A DNA stretch of 38,491 bases from an uncultured Lachnospiraceae bacterium (GTDB lineage: Bacteria; Bacillota; Clostridia; Lachnospirales; Lachnospiraceae). Position numbers and translations under genes: made by a program. The number at the start of each line of letters is the position of its first letter. Within the stretch, counting starts at the first letter, position 1. This document shows, piece by piece, positions 32,064 through 38,491 of the stretch. The notes beneath the pieces were generated by a model. The model was not told the DNA's origin and made no database searches. It was given only the letters and a program-made list of their open reading frames with translations. The stretch covers positions 1-38,491 of the forward strand of contig CAMVNR010000014.1 of NCBI GenBank assembly GCA_947168905.1, read 5' to 3'.

Positions 32064-33035
32064 TTATGCTTCGCCGGGGACGGCGATGACGCACAGCGGG
32101 TTCGGCATGTGAAGCTCTTCCGGAAGCTTTTCCCAAAGTTCGCCGCAGCCCCGGAAGACGGCGACATTATTGGTCCTTTCGTTCGTAATAAACATCCTAT
32201 CCTCCACGATCAGAAAATCGCGGGGAGAGACGCCGCAGCAGGGGAAGGAAGAGAGGTATTTCAGATGGCTTCCGTCCCATTTTAAGACGGCAACGGTTTC
32301 CTCGCCGCGGTTCGTGGCATAGACGTAGTCCTTTGCGACACGGATCGCGCCGGAAGTGTTGCCTTCGACCGGCGAGGGCAGAATCGATACGGTTTCCTGA
32401 AGAGAAAGCCTGCCGTCCTCGTAAGCGAATACACTGACGGAGCCGCCGAGTTCATTGACGCAGAAAACCGTTTTCCCGTCTTCTGAGAAGGCAAGATGTC
32501 TCGGACCTTCCCCCGCAGGCACATGGGCTATAGAGATCACGTTCAGGCCACTGTCATAGGTGTAGACCGCGTCGAGCCCGAGGTCGACGGACAAGAGGTA
32601 TTTCCCGTCCGGCGACGGATGAACATAATGGATATGGGGCATTTCCTGCCGGAAGGGATTCGGGCCCTTGCCTTCGTGCACATCGAGGGCGCCGCCGGAT
32701 GAGAAAAGCGAGCCGGACGAATAATTGGCCACATACACATTGCCATTAAAGCGGCAGATATGGCAACCTTCGCGGCCCTTTGTCGAAATGATTTCAGAGG
32801 GCTCTGTCAGCCTGAAATCCTCCATCCGGTAAGTGACGATGCCGCTTTCCCGGCTGCCCTCAAACGGAAACTGCAGGACGACGTCCATGCCGTTTTCATT
32901 CGCCTCCATATACATCGGCCGGTGCATCGGGGTGAAATCCATGTATTTCAGCGCACCGTTTTTCAGGGTGTAATGATACAGCCCGCCTTTTACGTCGCAG
33001 GCGGCAAAGTAAAGGTGGTACAGTCTGTCTGACAT
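32064..33035 (-). CDS. Beta-propeller lactonase (6-phosphogluconolactonase-like)
   Basis: The 323-residue protein belongs to the seven-bladed propeller lactonase family (Pgl/YbhE type). Repeated blade signatures appear, such as VYVANYSSGSL, HIHYVHPSPDGKYLLSVDLGLDAVYTYD, AHVPAGEGPRHLAFSEDGKTVFCVNELGGSVSVF, YVYATNRGEETVAVLKWD and RMFITNERTNNVAVFR, with the His and Arg residues of the family's active site. It hydrolyses sugar lactones in known members. Its ATG shares a base with the MATE stop (TAATG), with AGGAGG ten bases upstream. The real substrate may be the lactone of the sugar handled by this cluster rather than 6-phosphogluconolactone. Confidence 0.88.
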   Translation of the reverse strand: MSDRLYHLYFAACDVKGGLYHYTLKNGALKYMDFTPMHRPMYMEANENGMDVVLQFPFEGSRESGIVTYRMEDFRLTEPSEIISTKGREGCHICRFNGNVYVANYSSGSLFSSGGALDVHEGKGPNPFRQEMPHIHYVHPSPDGKYLLSVDLGLDAVYTYDSGLNVISIAHVPAGEGPRHLAFSEDGKTVFCVNELGGSVSVFAYEDGRLSLQETVSILPSPVEGNTSGAIRVAKDYVYATNRGEETVAVLKWDGSHLKYLSSFPCCGVSPRDFLIVEDRMFITNERTNNVAVFRGCGELWEKLPEELHMPNPLCVIAVPGEA

Positions 33036-34411
33036 TACGCGTTTTCCTCCTGGTTAATGTCTTCTCTGGTCAGCTTCTTCATCCAGTTGAAGCTGTTGAT
33101 TTTCACAAAGGCTACGATGCATTTCAGGATCTGATCGCATTTTAATGCAAGGAATACGACCCAGGCCGGCGCTCCGAGAAGGAGGGACACGACGCCCGCG
33201 GGGATCAGCACGCCAAAGACAAAGACGGAATCCATCCGGAAGACAAAACCCGTATCGCCGCCGGATTTCACGAGACCGCCGAGGCAGGTTGCCTGCCAGC
33301 AGGTGCCGATAAAGGTGAAGGTCAGCACATTGAAGAACTGCTTCGTGATGCGCACCGCTTCGCCGCTGATATCATAAAAGCCGACGAAGGTATTCTTAAG
33401 GAGTACGATAATAAGGCTGGAAACAAGCCCGACGCCGAGGAAGATGAATTCGGCGGTCGTCGCGTACTCCTTCATTTCCTTGAATTTGCCGGCACCGACC
33501 GTTTTTGAGGTGACGATGCCAAGTGCGGCGGACAGGCCGAAGACGCCGACCCGAAGCAGGTTCTCCATCTGCGCAACGACAGAAGACGCGGTCACGGCGG
33601 CGGGACTCAAATGCCCCATAATCGTCGAGTAGGCGATCATGTTTACCGCCCAGACCATTTGCCCCGCCACGACCGGCGCGCCGTTTTTCAGGAAATCGCG
33701 GCGAAGCTTAGGCGCCGCCGCGAACAGATCGCGGACCCGCATGCCGAGCTTCTTATCCATGGCAAAGGTATAAACCGCCGCGATAATAAATTCCGTGATT
33801 CTTGAGATGAGCGTGGCGATGGCAGCGCCCTTGACGCCGAGCGCCGGCAGACCGAATTTGCCGAAGATCAGCACCCAGTTCAGGAAAATATTTACGAAAA
33901 GCGCAATCAGCGACACATAGAAGCCAAGCTTCGCGTTTTCCACTGATTTCATGGCTGAAATCAGGAGCTGTGACGCGCAGAAAAACACATAGGAAAGTGC
34001 CACGAAAATGACGTATTTCACGCCTTCCTCTACGACGGACGCGTCGTTTGTGAGCAGCCCGAGAAGGAAGCGGGGGAAGAGAAGGACGACAGCGGCGATG
34101 ACGGCTCCCACAAGAACCGACCACCGGATGCCCATCGCAGCGATCCTGCGTACGCTTTTCGTGTCCTCGATTCCCCAGTACTGGGCAGCAATAATCAGCA
34201 TGGCCGCATCGATGCCGAAGACAGACATCTGCAGAACCGTCTGGAACTGGTTTCCCATGTAAACCGCGGAAACGGCGGTGTCGCCGAGCCTGCCGACCAT
34301 CAGGTTGTCGGCGAAATTCACGGCAAAAGAAATAAAGTTCTGCAGGACAATCGGCAGAGCCAGGGAAAACAGACTTTTATAAAAAGACCGGTCTCTTGTT
34401 ATCAGTCGCAT
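33035..34411 (-). CDS. MATE-family efflux transporter
   Basis: The 458-residue protein has about 12 transmembrane helices and the MATE pattern: ALPIVLQNFISFAVNFADNLMVGRLGDTAVSAV at the start and a second-half copy GAPVVAGQMVWAVNMIAYSTIMGHLSPAAVTASSVV. MATE pumps export cationic or amphipathic compounds by Na+ or H+ exchange. It is first in an operon with lactonase, aldolase and sugar isomerase, an unusual setting for a drug pump, so a metabolite or glycoside may be its cargo; that is inference. The start at 34411 has AGGAG about 11 bases ahead. Confidence 0.93.
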   Translation of the reverse strand: MRLITRDRSFYKSLFSLALPIVLQNFISFAVNFADNLMVGRLGDTAVSAVYMGNQFQTVLQMSVFGIDAAMLIIAAQYWGIEDTKSVRRIAAMGIRWSVLVGAVIAAVVLLFPRFLLGLLTNDASVVEEGVKYVIFVALSYVFFCASQLLISAMKSVENAKLGFYVSLIALFVNIFLNWVLIFGKFGLPALGVKGAAIATLISRITEFIIAAVYTFAMDKKLGMRVRDLFAAAPKLRRDFLKNGAPVVAGQMVWAVNMIAYSTIMGHLSPAAVTASSVVAQMENLLRVGVFGLSAALGIVTSKTVGAGKFKEMKEYATTAEFIFLGVGLVSSLIIVLLKNTFVGFYDISGEAVRITKQFFNVLTFTFIGTCWQATCLGGLVKSGGDTGFVFRMDSVFVFGVLIPAGVVSLLLGAPAWVVFLALKCDQILKCIVAFVKINSFNWMKKLTREDINQEENA

Positions 34412-34487
34412 ATCAGGGAGGTCTCCTGTTTTTTAGGGTGCGATGCGGCAAAAAACACACGCACAGGCCACATGCGCTCTACCTAAC

Positions 34488-34515
34488 ATCATAGCACTTG
34501 TGATGGGAATTGCAA
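34488..34515 (-). promoter_or_regulatory. Predicted promoter of the MATE-lactonase-aldolase-isomerase operon
   Basis: On the - strand TTGCAA (34510-34515), 16 bases, TATGAT (34488-34493). Its -35 box is only 11 bases from that of the divergent kinase promoter. Confidence 0.6.
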
Positions 34516-34526
34516 GCAGAAAAACA

Positions 34527-34554
34527 TTGCTTTTCGAAGAAATAATGTTACAAT
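34527..34554 (+). promoter_or_regulatory. Predicted promoter of the PfkB kinase-rarA unit
   Basis: TTGCTT (34527-34532), 16 bases, TACAAT (34549-34554). A short dyad AAGCA-N9-TGCTT (34514-34532) overlaps both this -35 box and the edge of the divergent one. Confidence 0.6.
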
Positions 34555-34589
34555 GGTAGCAGAACCTGTTAAAAAGGAAAGCTGATTTT

Positions 34590-35537
34590 ATGGGAATTGC
34601 TGTATTTGGATCGGTATTTGTAGATATCAAGGGCTATCCGGAGCCGGGATTTAATCCGAAAGGACGGAACGCAGGCAGGGTGCGCACAGTCCACGGGGGC
34701 GTCAGCCGGAATATTGCGGAGGATATCGCGAATGTGGAGCTCAGACCGACTTTTGTCAGTCTCGTTGACGACAACGGCACCGGGACGGACGTCATAGAGA
34801 AGCTGAAGAGGCACAAAGTGGATACGCGCTATATCCGGCGCGTGAAGGACGGAATGGGCATCTGGCTGGCGGTCTTTGACAATGACGGGGATGTCGCAGC
34901 CTCGGTTTCCCAGCGCCCGGACATGTCCGCTATCGGAGAGATCCTGAATGAGTCCGGCGATGAAATCATCTCGGGCTGTGATTCCGTTATTGTGGAGATC
35001 GATATGGAGCCGCCGCTTCTTTCGCGGATATTCGCACTCGCCGAAAAGCATGGGAAGGATGTCTACGCCGTCGTTTCCAATATGAGCATCGCGGTGGAGA
35101 GAAGAGACTTCTTAAAGCGCGTCCGGTGCTTTGTGTGCAACCAGCTCGAAGCCGGCCTTCTCTTTATGGAGGATTATGACGGCCTTTCGCCGGAAGAAAT
35201 GGAGGCGCTTCTTCCGGAGAGAATCCGGCGGGCGAATATCCCCTCGATGGTTGTGACCATGGGGGCGCTCGGCGCGGTTTATGCCGATACGGACAAGGAT
35301 CACGGGATTGTCCTTCCACTTCCCGTGGATGTAAAGGATACAACCGGCGCGGGCGATTCTTTCTTCGCGGGCGTAGCGATCGGGCTCACCTACGGAAAAA
35401 CGCTCCGGGAAGCCTGCGATATCGGCACCCGGCTGGCCAATGCGGTCATTGCCACTACGGAAAATGTCTGCCCGCGTTTTCTTCCGGGTGAATTCGGACT
35501 TGAGGTAAATACAGATGGATCAGATGAGTTTATTTGA
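34590..35537 (+). CDS. PfkB-family (ribokinase-like) carbohydrate or nucleoside kinase
   Basis: The 315-residue protein phosphorylates a sugar or nucleoside with ATP. The C-terminal signature DTTGAGDSFFAGV has catalytic base Asp256, and the N-terminal HGGVSRNIAEDIANVE resembles the first PfkB motif. This GGVxRNIAE form is typical of pseudouridine kinases (PsuK), so a nucleoside substrate is a real alternative to a ketose phosphate. RBS AAGGAAAGCTG lies about ten bases ahead of the ATG. It is divergent from the isomerase/aldolase operon, which suggests the missing kinase step, but it overlaps rarA by 23 bases, which argues for general expression. Confidence 0.9.
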   Translation: MGIAVFGSVFVDIKGYPEPGFNPKGRNAGRVRTVHGGVSRNIAEDIANVELRPTFVSLVDDNGTGTDVIEKLKRHKVDTRYIRRVKDGMGIWLAVFDNDGDVAASVSQRPDMSAIGEILNESGDEIISGCDSVIVEIDMEPPLLSRIFALAEKHGKDVYAVVSNMSIAVERRDFLKRVRCFVCNQLEAGLLFMEDYDGLSPEEMEALLPERIRRANIPSMVVTMGALGAVYADTDKDHGIVLPLPVDVKDTTGAGDSFFAGVAIGLTYGKTLREACDIGTRLANAVIATTENVCPRFLPGEFGLEVNTDGSDEFI

Positions 35538-36849
35538 CAATTCGGTGCCGGAACCCCTGGCGGCGCGCTTGCGGCCGACGGATCTTGACGGGTATGTCGG
35601 ACAGGAGCACCTCATCGGCGAAGGAAAGGTCCTCCGGCGCCTGATTGAATCTGACCAGATCGGCTCGATGATCTTCTGGGGCCCTCCGGGCGTCGGAAAG
35701 ACGACGCTTGCCGAAATCATCGCGAAAAAGAGCCGGGCGAAATTCCTGCGCTTTTCCGCAGTCACTTCCGGAATCAAGGAAATCCGGGAGGTGATGCAGG
35801 ACGCCGAAGAAAGCCGCCGCTACGGACAGCGCACGATTGTTTTTGTCGACGAAATCCACCGTTTCAATAAAGCTCAGCAGGATGCTTTCCTGCCTTTTGT
35901 GGAGAAGGGAACCATCATTCTGATCGGCGCGACGACGGAAAACCCGTCCTTCGAGGTCAACGGGGCGCTTCTCTCCAGGTGCAAGGTTTTTGTGCTGAAA
36001 GCGCTGGATGAAGATGATATCATGAAGCTTCTGAAGCATGCGATGAACTCCCCGAAAGGTTTCCTGGGGCAGGACATCCGCATGGAGGACGGCCTTCTGC
36101 ATATGATCGCGGTCTTTTCAAACGGCGACGCGAGAGCCGCGCTTTCCACGCTGGAGATGGTCATTTTAAACGGCGAGATCGGCACAGACGGATCAGTAAC
36201 TGTCAGCCGCGAGATCGTCGAGCAATGCACCGGCAAGAAATCGCTTCTGTATGACAAGGACGGGGAGGAGCATTACAATCTGATCTCGGCGCTCCACAAA
36301 TCCATGCGCAATTCCGACCCGGACGCCGCGGTATACTGGCTGGCGCGAATGCTTGAAGCAGGCGAGGATCCTTTATATATCGCCCGGCGCGTAACCCGTT
36401 TTGCGGCGGAGGATGTGGGGCTTGCGGACCCGCAGGCACTGCCTCTTGCGGTCGCTGCCTTTCAGGCCTGCCACTGGATTGGAATGCCCGAATGCTCCGT
36501 CCACCTTACGGAAGCGGTGATCTACCTCTCGCTTGCGCCGAAGTCCAATTCCGCGGACGCTGCTTATATGATGGCGAAGGAAGACGCGTTAAAGACAATT
36601 GCTGATCCCGTGCCGCTTCAGATCCGGAACGGCGTGACGGGGCTGATGAAGGATCTGGGCTACGGCGAGGGCTACATGTACGCCCATAATTACGATGAGA
36701 AGCTGACAGCGCTTAAGTGCCTTCCGGAAGCCCTCGAAGGGAGAGAATACTACCTCCCGTACGGCATGGGAGAAGAGAAGAAAATGAAAGAGCGCCTGCA
36801 GGATATCAAGGCCTGGAAAAAGGAGCACAGGGAAGAAACGAAATCATAA
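35515..36849 (+). CDS. rarA: Replication-associated recombination protein A (AAA+ ATPase)
   Basis: RarA (MgsA) acts at stalled replication forks, related to clamp-loader and RuvB ATPases. The 444-residue protein begins MDQMSLFDNSVPEPLAARLRPTDLDGYVGQEHLIG, the usual family start with a potential clamp-binding QMSLF. It has Walker A GPPGVGKTT (56-64), Walker B VDEIHRFNKAQQDAFLP (111-127), sensor 1 GATTENPSFE and the arginine finger SRC. A tetramerisation domain follows, ending in YLPYGMGEEKKMKERLQDIKAWKKE. The start overlaps the kinase gene by 23 bases, with GAGG nine bases ahead. Length is normal. Confidence 0.95.
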   Translation: MDQMSLFDNSVPEPLAARLRPTDLDGYVGQEHLIGEGKVLRRLIESDQIGSMIFWGPPGVGKTTLAEIIAKKSRAKFLRFSAVTSGIKEIREVMQDAEESRRYGQRTIVFVDEIHRFNKAQQDAFLPFVEKGTIILIGATTENPSFEVNGALLSRCKVFVLKALDEDDIMKLLKHAMNSPKGFLGQDIRMEDGLLHMIAVFSNGDARAALSTLEMVILNGEIGTDGSVTVSREIVEQCTGKKSLLYDKDGEEHYNLISALHKSMRNSDPDAAVYWLARMLEAGEDPLYIARRVTRFAAEDVGLADPQALPLAVAAFQACHWIGMPECSVHLTEAVIYLSLAPKSNSADAAYMMAKEDALKTIADPVPLQIRNGVTGLMKDLGYGEGYMYAHNYDEKLTALKCLPEALEGREYYLPYGMGEEKKMKERLQDIKAWKKEHREETKS

Positions 36850-36869
36850 TTCGTGGTGCAAACCATGAA
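36850..36869 (+). other. Hairpin with GNRA-type loop after rarA
   Basis: TTCGTGGT (36850-36857) and ACCATGAA (36862-36869) pair with one G-U wobble around a GCAA loop, directly after the rarA stop codon. There is no T-tract, so it may be a 3' stability hairpin more than an intrinsic terminator. Confidence 0.45.
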
Positions 36870-36876
36870 ATAATAC

Positions 36877-36905
36877 TTGCAATTATGCCCGAAGCGTGCT
36901 ATGGT
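36877..36905 (+). promoter_or_regulatory. Predicted promoter of the FHA-domain gene
   Basis: TTGCAA (36877-36882), 17 bases, TATGGT (36900-36905). The left arm of an 11-base inverted repeat lies in the spacer. Confidence 0.5.
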
Positions 36906-36934
36906 AAATGTACTGACATGCTGCGCTTCGGGCA
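36886..36934. repeat. 11-bp perfect inverted repeat around the FHA promoter
   Basis: TGCCCGAAGCG (36886-36896) and CGCTTCGGGCA (36924-36934) are separated by 27 bases holding the -10 box and the expected transcription start. Confidence 0.8.
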
Positions 36935-37698
36935 GATTCATTTTAACAGATCTTTTACATTCTGAGTATGCTCAGGATTTCTCCGATTTTCGCCGGCTCC
37001 AGAAGCCGATCTCAAAGACAGCAAGCTTCTGCCGCTTCTGCGGGAAGAAGCAGCCGGCCTCTCAGACGCCGCCGGCAGCGCAGGGATATACGCCTGCTCA
37101 GCAGACGCCGCCGGCAGCGCAGGGATATACGCCCGCACAGCAGACGCCGCTGGCAGCGCAGGGATATACGCCCGCGCAGCAGGTACCGCCGGCAGCGCAG
37201 GGATATACGCCTGCTCAGCAGACGCTGCCGGTAAAACGTCCGGTGAATCCGCCTCAGACGCCCGGAAAAGTGACGGCAGCGGACTTTGACCAGACGAGCG
37301 TCATTCCTGCAGCATCTCCCGCACCGAATGAAACCATCCGTCCGGATGCGTACCAGAAACAGCTCGTACCGGGCGGCGGCGGAAAACAGTATCCGGTGCT
37401 TAAGAGACTGAAGACCGGAGAAAGCGCCCAGGTCAATAAGGACATTTTCCGGATCGGGACTGTCCCGGGCGTATGCGACTGGGCGATTTCAGGGAACAGT
37501 TCGATCAGCCATATTCATGCGGCCATTTTCGCCAGAGACGGTAAATACTATCTGATCGATCAGGGAAGCCACGGACAGGGCTCCACCAACGGAACCTTTT
37601 TTAACAATGAACGGCTTCCTGTAGGACTGCCGCAGGAGCTTTCCGACCAGTCCGTCTTCAGGCTGGCGGATGAGGAATTCATTTTTTCCGGAAACTGA
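36901..37698 (+). CDS. FHA-domain protein with half a zinc ribbon and repeat linker; start uncertain
   Basis: FHA domains bind phosphothreonine, usually downstream of Ser/Thr kinases. The C-terminal 100 residues show the FHA pattern: KDIFRIGTVPGVCDWAISGNSSISHIHAAIF (Arg-Ile-Gly and Ser-x-x-His), then LIDQGSHGQGSTNGTFFNNERLP (Asn-Gly-Thr) and FRLADEEFIFSGN. Before it lies a Pro/Ala/Gln linker with four 13-residue repeats. The N-terminal part has only the second zinc knuckle, ASFCRFCGKKQ; the first appears as FSDFRR where CxxCG is expected. No ATG, GTG or TTG in frame lies between the predicted transcription start and the knuckle. ATG 36901 is the best available but falls inside the -10 box. 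No signal peptide. Confidence 0.7.
   Translation: MVNVLTCCASGRFILTDLLHSEYAQDFSDFRRLQKPISKTASFCRFCGKKQPASQTPPAAQGYTPAQQTPPAAQGYTPAQQTPLAAQGYTPAQQVPPAAQGYTPAQQTLPVKRPVNPPQTPGKVTAADFDQTSVIPAASPAPNETIRPDAYQKQLVPGGGGKQYPVLKRLKTGESAQVNKDIFRIGTVPGVCDWAISGNSSISHIHAAIFARDGKYYLIDQGSHGQGSTNGTFFNNERLPVGLPQELSDQSVFRLADEEFIFSGN
37063..37218 (+). repeat. Four 39-bp tandem repeats in the FHA protein linker
   Basis: Units begin at 37063, 37102, 37141 and 37180, each 13 codons (QTPPAAQGYTPAQ with minor changes). The DNA copies are nearly identical, so the array is young and likely varies in copy number by slippage. Confidence 0.92.
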
Positions 37699-37714
37699 TA
37701 AAGAGGCGAAGTCC

Positions 37715-37743
37715 TTGTCTTTTTCCGCCTTTCTGTGTATAAT
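37715..37743 (+). promoter_or_regulatory. Predicted promoter of the ADA-like gene
   Basis: TTGTCT (37715-37720), 17 bases, perfect TATAAT (37738-37743). Transcription should begin near 37750. Confidence 0.6.
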
Positions 37744-37747
37744 CAGA

Positions 37748-37774
37748 GGGAACATCGTGAGTGTCGGTGTTCCC
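37748..37774 (+). other. Hairpin at the predicted 5' end of the ADA-like transcript
   Basis: GGGAACA (37748-37754) pairs with TGTTCCC (37768-37774), and the stem continues with a U-G wobble and two more pairs around a seven-base loop. A T-rich tract follows. It may protect the 5' end or act as an attenuator. The leader from 37775 to 37917 shows no other structure I can name. Confidence 0.5.
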
Positions 37775-37917
37775 TTTCTTCGTTTCTTGTGACCCGTAAT
37801 AAGGAAAATGGATATGCGCTTATTGTATGGATATTTGACGAATGCGGTTAATCCCGGAATGCGGCTTCATGCTTCTTCCGGCGGTTCTGAGTCCTGTTTT
37901 TTAAGAGTAGGAGCGGT

Positions 37918-38491
37918 ATGGCATATTTCGGATGTTTTTATCTTGACAAAGAAAAGGATATTATTGTTGAGCTCTATCTGAATCAGGGCCTGATGTCCTA
38001 TGTTCTCAGGACGCCGAACCACGGAACGGGCAACCTGATCACCAACCTGTCGAGGCTCTGCACACTTCCGCTTTCGGAAGACCGGGACGGCTTACGGGTC
38101 ATCCGGGGAACGGTTCCGTGCTATATCGACGACCGGAATGAGAAGGTGTATATTTTCCGGCTCAAGGATACCAAGGTCGCCAATATCTATCCGGACGGCA
38201 CGATTGAAAGAAAAGCCTCAATACCGGCCATCAGTAAGACCCTGATGTCGCAGACCAAGGATTACCGGCTGGATTTCAAGAAGACCGTTGTGAAAACCTA
38301 TATTCTGTCTGAATGCAAGTTCCGTACCGATCTGCATACGCATATGAATGCCAATCTGACACCGGACGAGCTGATCGCGCTGGGAATCCGTCATGAGATC
38401 CGCTACCCGCTGTATTATATTAAAAAGCTTGGCCTGAAGCTGACTGAAAAGCAGCAGGGCCTCATGGAGAAAAGACGCAGGGAAGCGGAAG
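37918..38491 (+). CDS. Amidohydrolase-superfamily protein, adenosine-deaminase-like, N-terminal part (3' end outside window)
   Basis: The frame is open from ATG 37918 to the window end, giving 191 codons. AGGAG lies five bases ahead. The first 130 residues are a domain I do not recognise, with MAYFGCFYLDKEKDIIVELYLNQGLMSYVL and a beta-rich middle (VYIFRLKDTKVANIYPDGTIERK). Then CKFRTDLHTHMNANLTPDELIALGIRHEIRYP appears: Asp-x-His-x-His is the first metal-binding motif of the amidohydrolase superfamily, and the Asn-Ala-x-Leu-x-Pro-x-x-Leu continuation is like adenosine deaminases. A deaminase role is therefore a reasonable guess, but the catalytic residues further on cannot be seen. No signal peptide. 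Confidence 0.75.
   Translation, partial: MAYFGCFYLDKEKDIIVELYLNQGLMSYVLRTPNHGTGNLITNLSRLCTLPLSEDRDGLRVIRGTVPCYIDDRNEKVYIFRLKDTKVANIYPDGTIERKASIPAISKTLMSQTKDYRLDFKKTVVKTYILSECKFRTDLHTHMNANLTPDELIALGIRHEIRYPLYYIKKLGLKLTEKQQGLMEKRRREAE

Noticed and set aside
36886-36934. Invertible promoter (phase variation) at the FHA gene
   Set aside because: Arms of 11 bases enclose only 27 bases, far shorter than known invertible promoters, and no recombinase gene is nearby.
37063-37218. CRISPR-like array
   Set aside because: The 39-bp units are contiguous with no spacers and encode an in-frame protein linker.
37808-37978. Small open frame of about 57 codons in the leader of the ADA-like gene
   Set aside because: It overlaps the better-supported gene by 61 bases and shows no family resemblance; a leader peptide cannot be excluded.

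Overview
The window reads like part of a chromosome from a fairly GC-rich anaerobic member of the Clostridia. Lachnospiraceae is my best guess, inferred from gene content and protein style: a fused HisIE, a PHP-type histidinol phosphatase, a pyrophosphate-type phosphofructokinase and zinc-ribbon proteins with Pro/Gln/Ala-rich linkers. I see no phage, transposon, CRISPR, rRNA or tRNA genes. Genes are tightly packed and no gene-free stretch exceeds 300 bases.

Region 1 (1-6307) is a histidine operon on the + strand: hisD (5' end outside the window), hisC, hisB, hisH, hisA, hisF, hisIE and a PHP histidinol-phosphatase. It covers the pathway except the first enzyme (HisG/HisZ), presumably upstream. 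Region 2 (6378-10268) holds a phosphoglucomutase with a dyad in its promoter spacer, a zinc-ribbon membrane protein, a bidirectional terminator, and a convergent PPi-type 6-phosphofructokinase.

Region 3 (10456-19740) is the most striking part: a ten-gene Mrp/Mbh-type cation/proton antiporter operon in the order E, F, G, DUF4040 (MbhD-like), MbhE-MrpB fusion, C, then four successive NuoL/M/N-like antiporter subunits. All four keep the TM5 Glu and TM7 Lys of proton-pumping subunits. No hydrogenase, NuoB/C/D or other redox subunit is present. The promoter overlaps the first start codon, suggesting a leaderless or near-leaderless mRNA.

Region 4 (19767-28385) contains a TrmH-type RNA methyltransferase; a + operon of an unknown 410-residue protein, a ThuA-like protein and a membrane-anchored serine hydrolase; a - operon of a TIM-barrel sugar isomerase and a type-B carboxylesterase; a + pair of rhomboid protease and NimA-like flavin protein; and a second sugar isomerase/epimerase. 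Region 5 (28589-34554) has a zinc-ribbon/coiled-coil protein, then a - operon read MATE exporter, beta-propeller lactonase, class II aldolase, fucose-isomerase-like enzyme. It is divergent from a PfkB-family kinase. Isomerase, kinase and aldolase together look like a catabolic route for a sugar I cannot name.

Region 6 (34590-38491) has the PfkB kinase overlapping rarA, an FHA-domain protein whose zinc ribbon has lost its first half and which lacks a clear start codon, and the first 191 codons of a protein with an adenosine-deaminase-like metal-binding motif.

Gene calls rest on recognisable motifs and translated sequence. Promoters, operators and hairpins were read by eye and are predictions.
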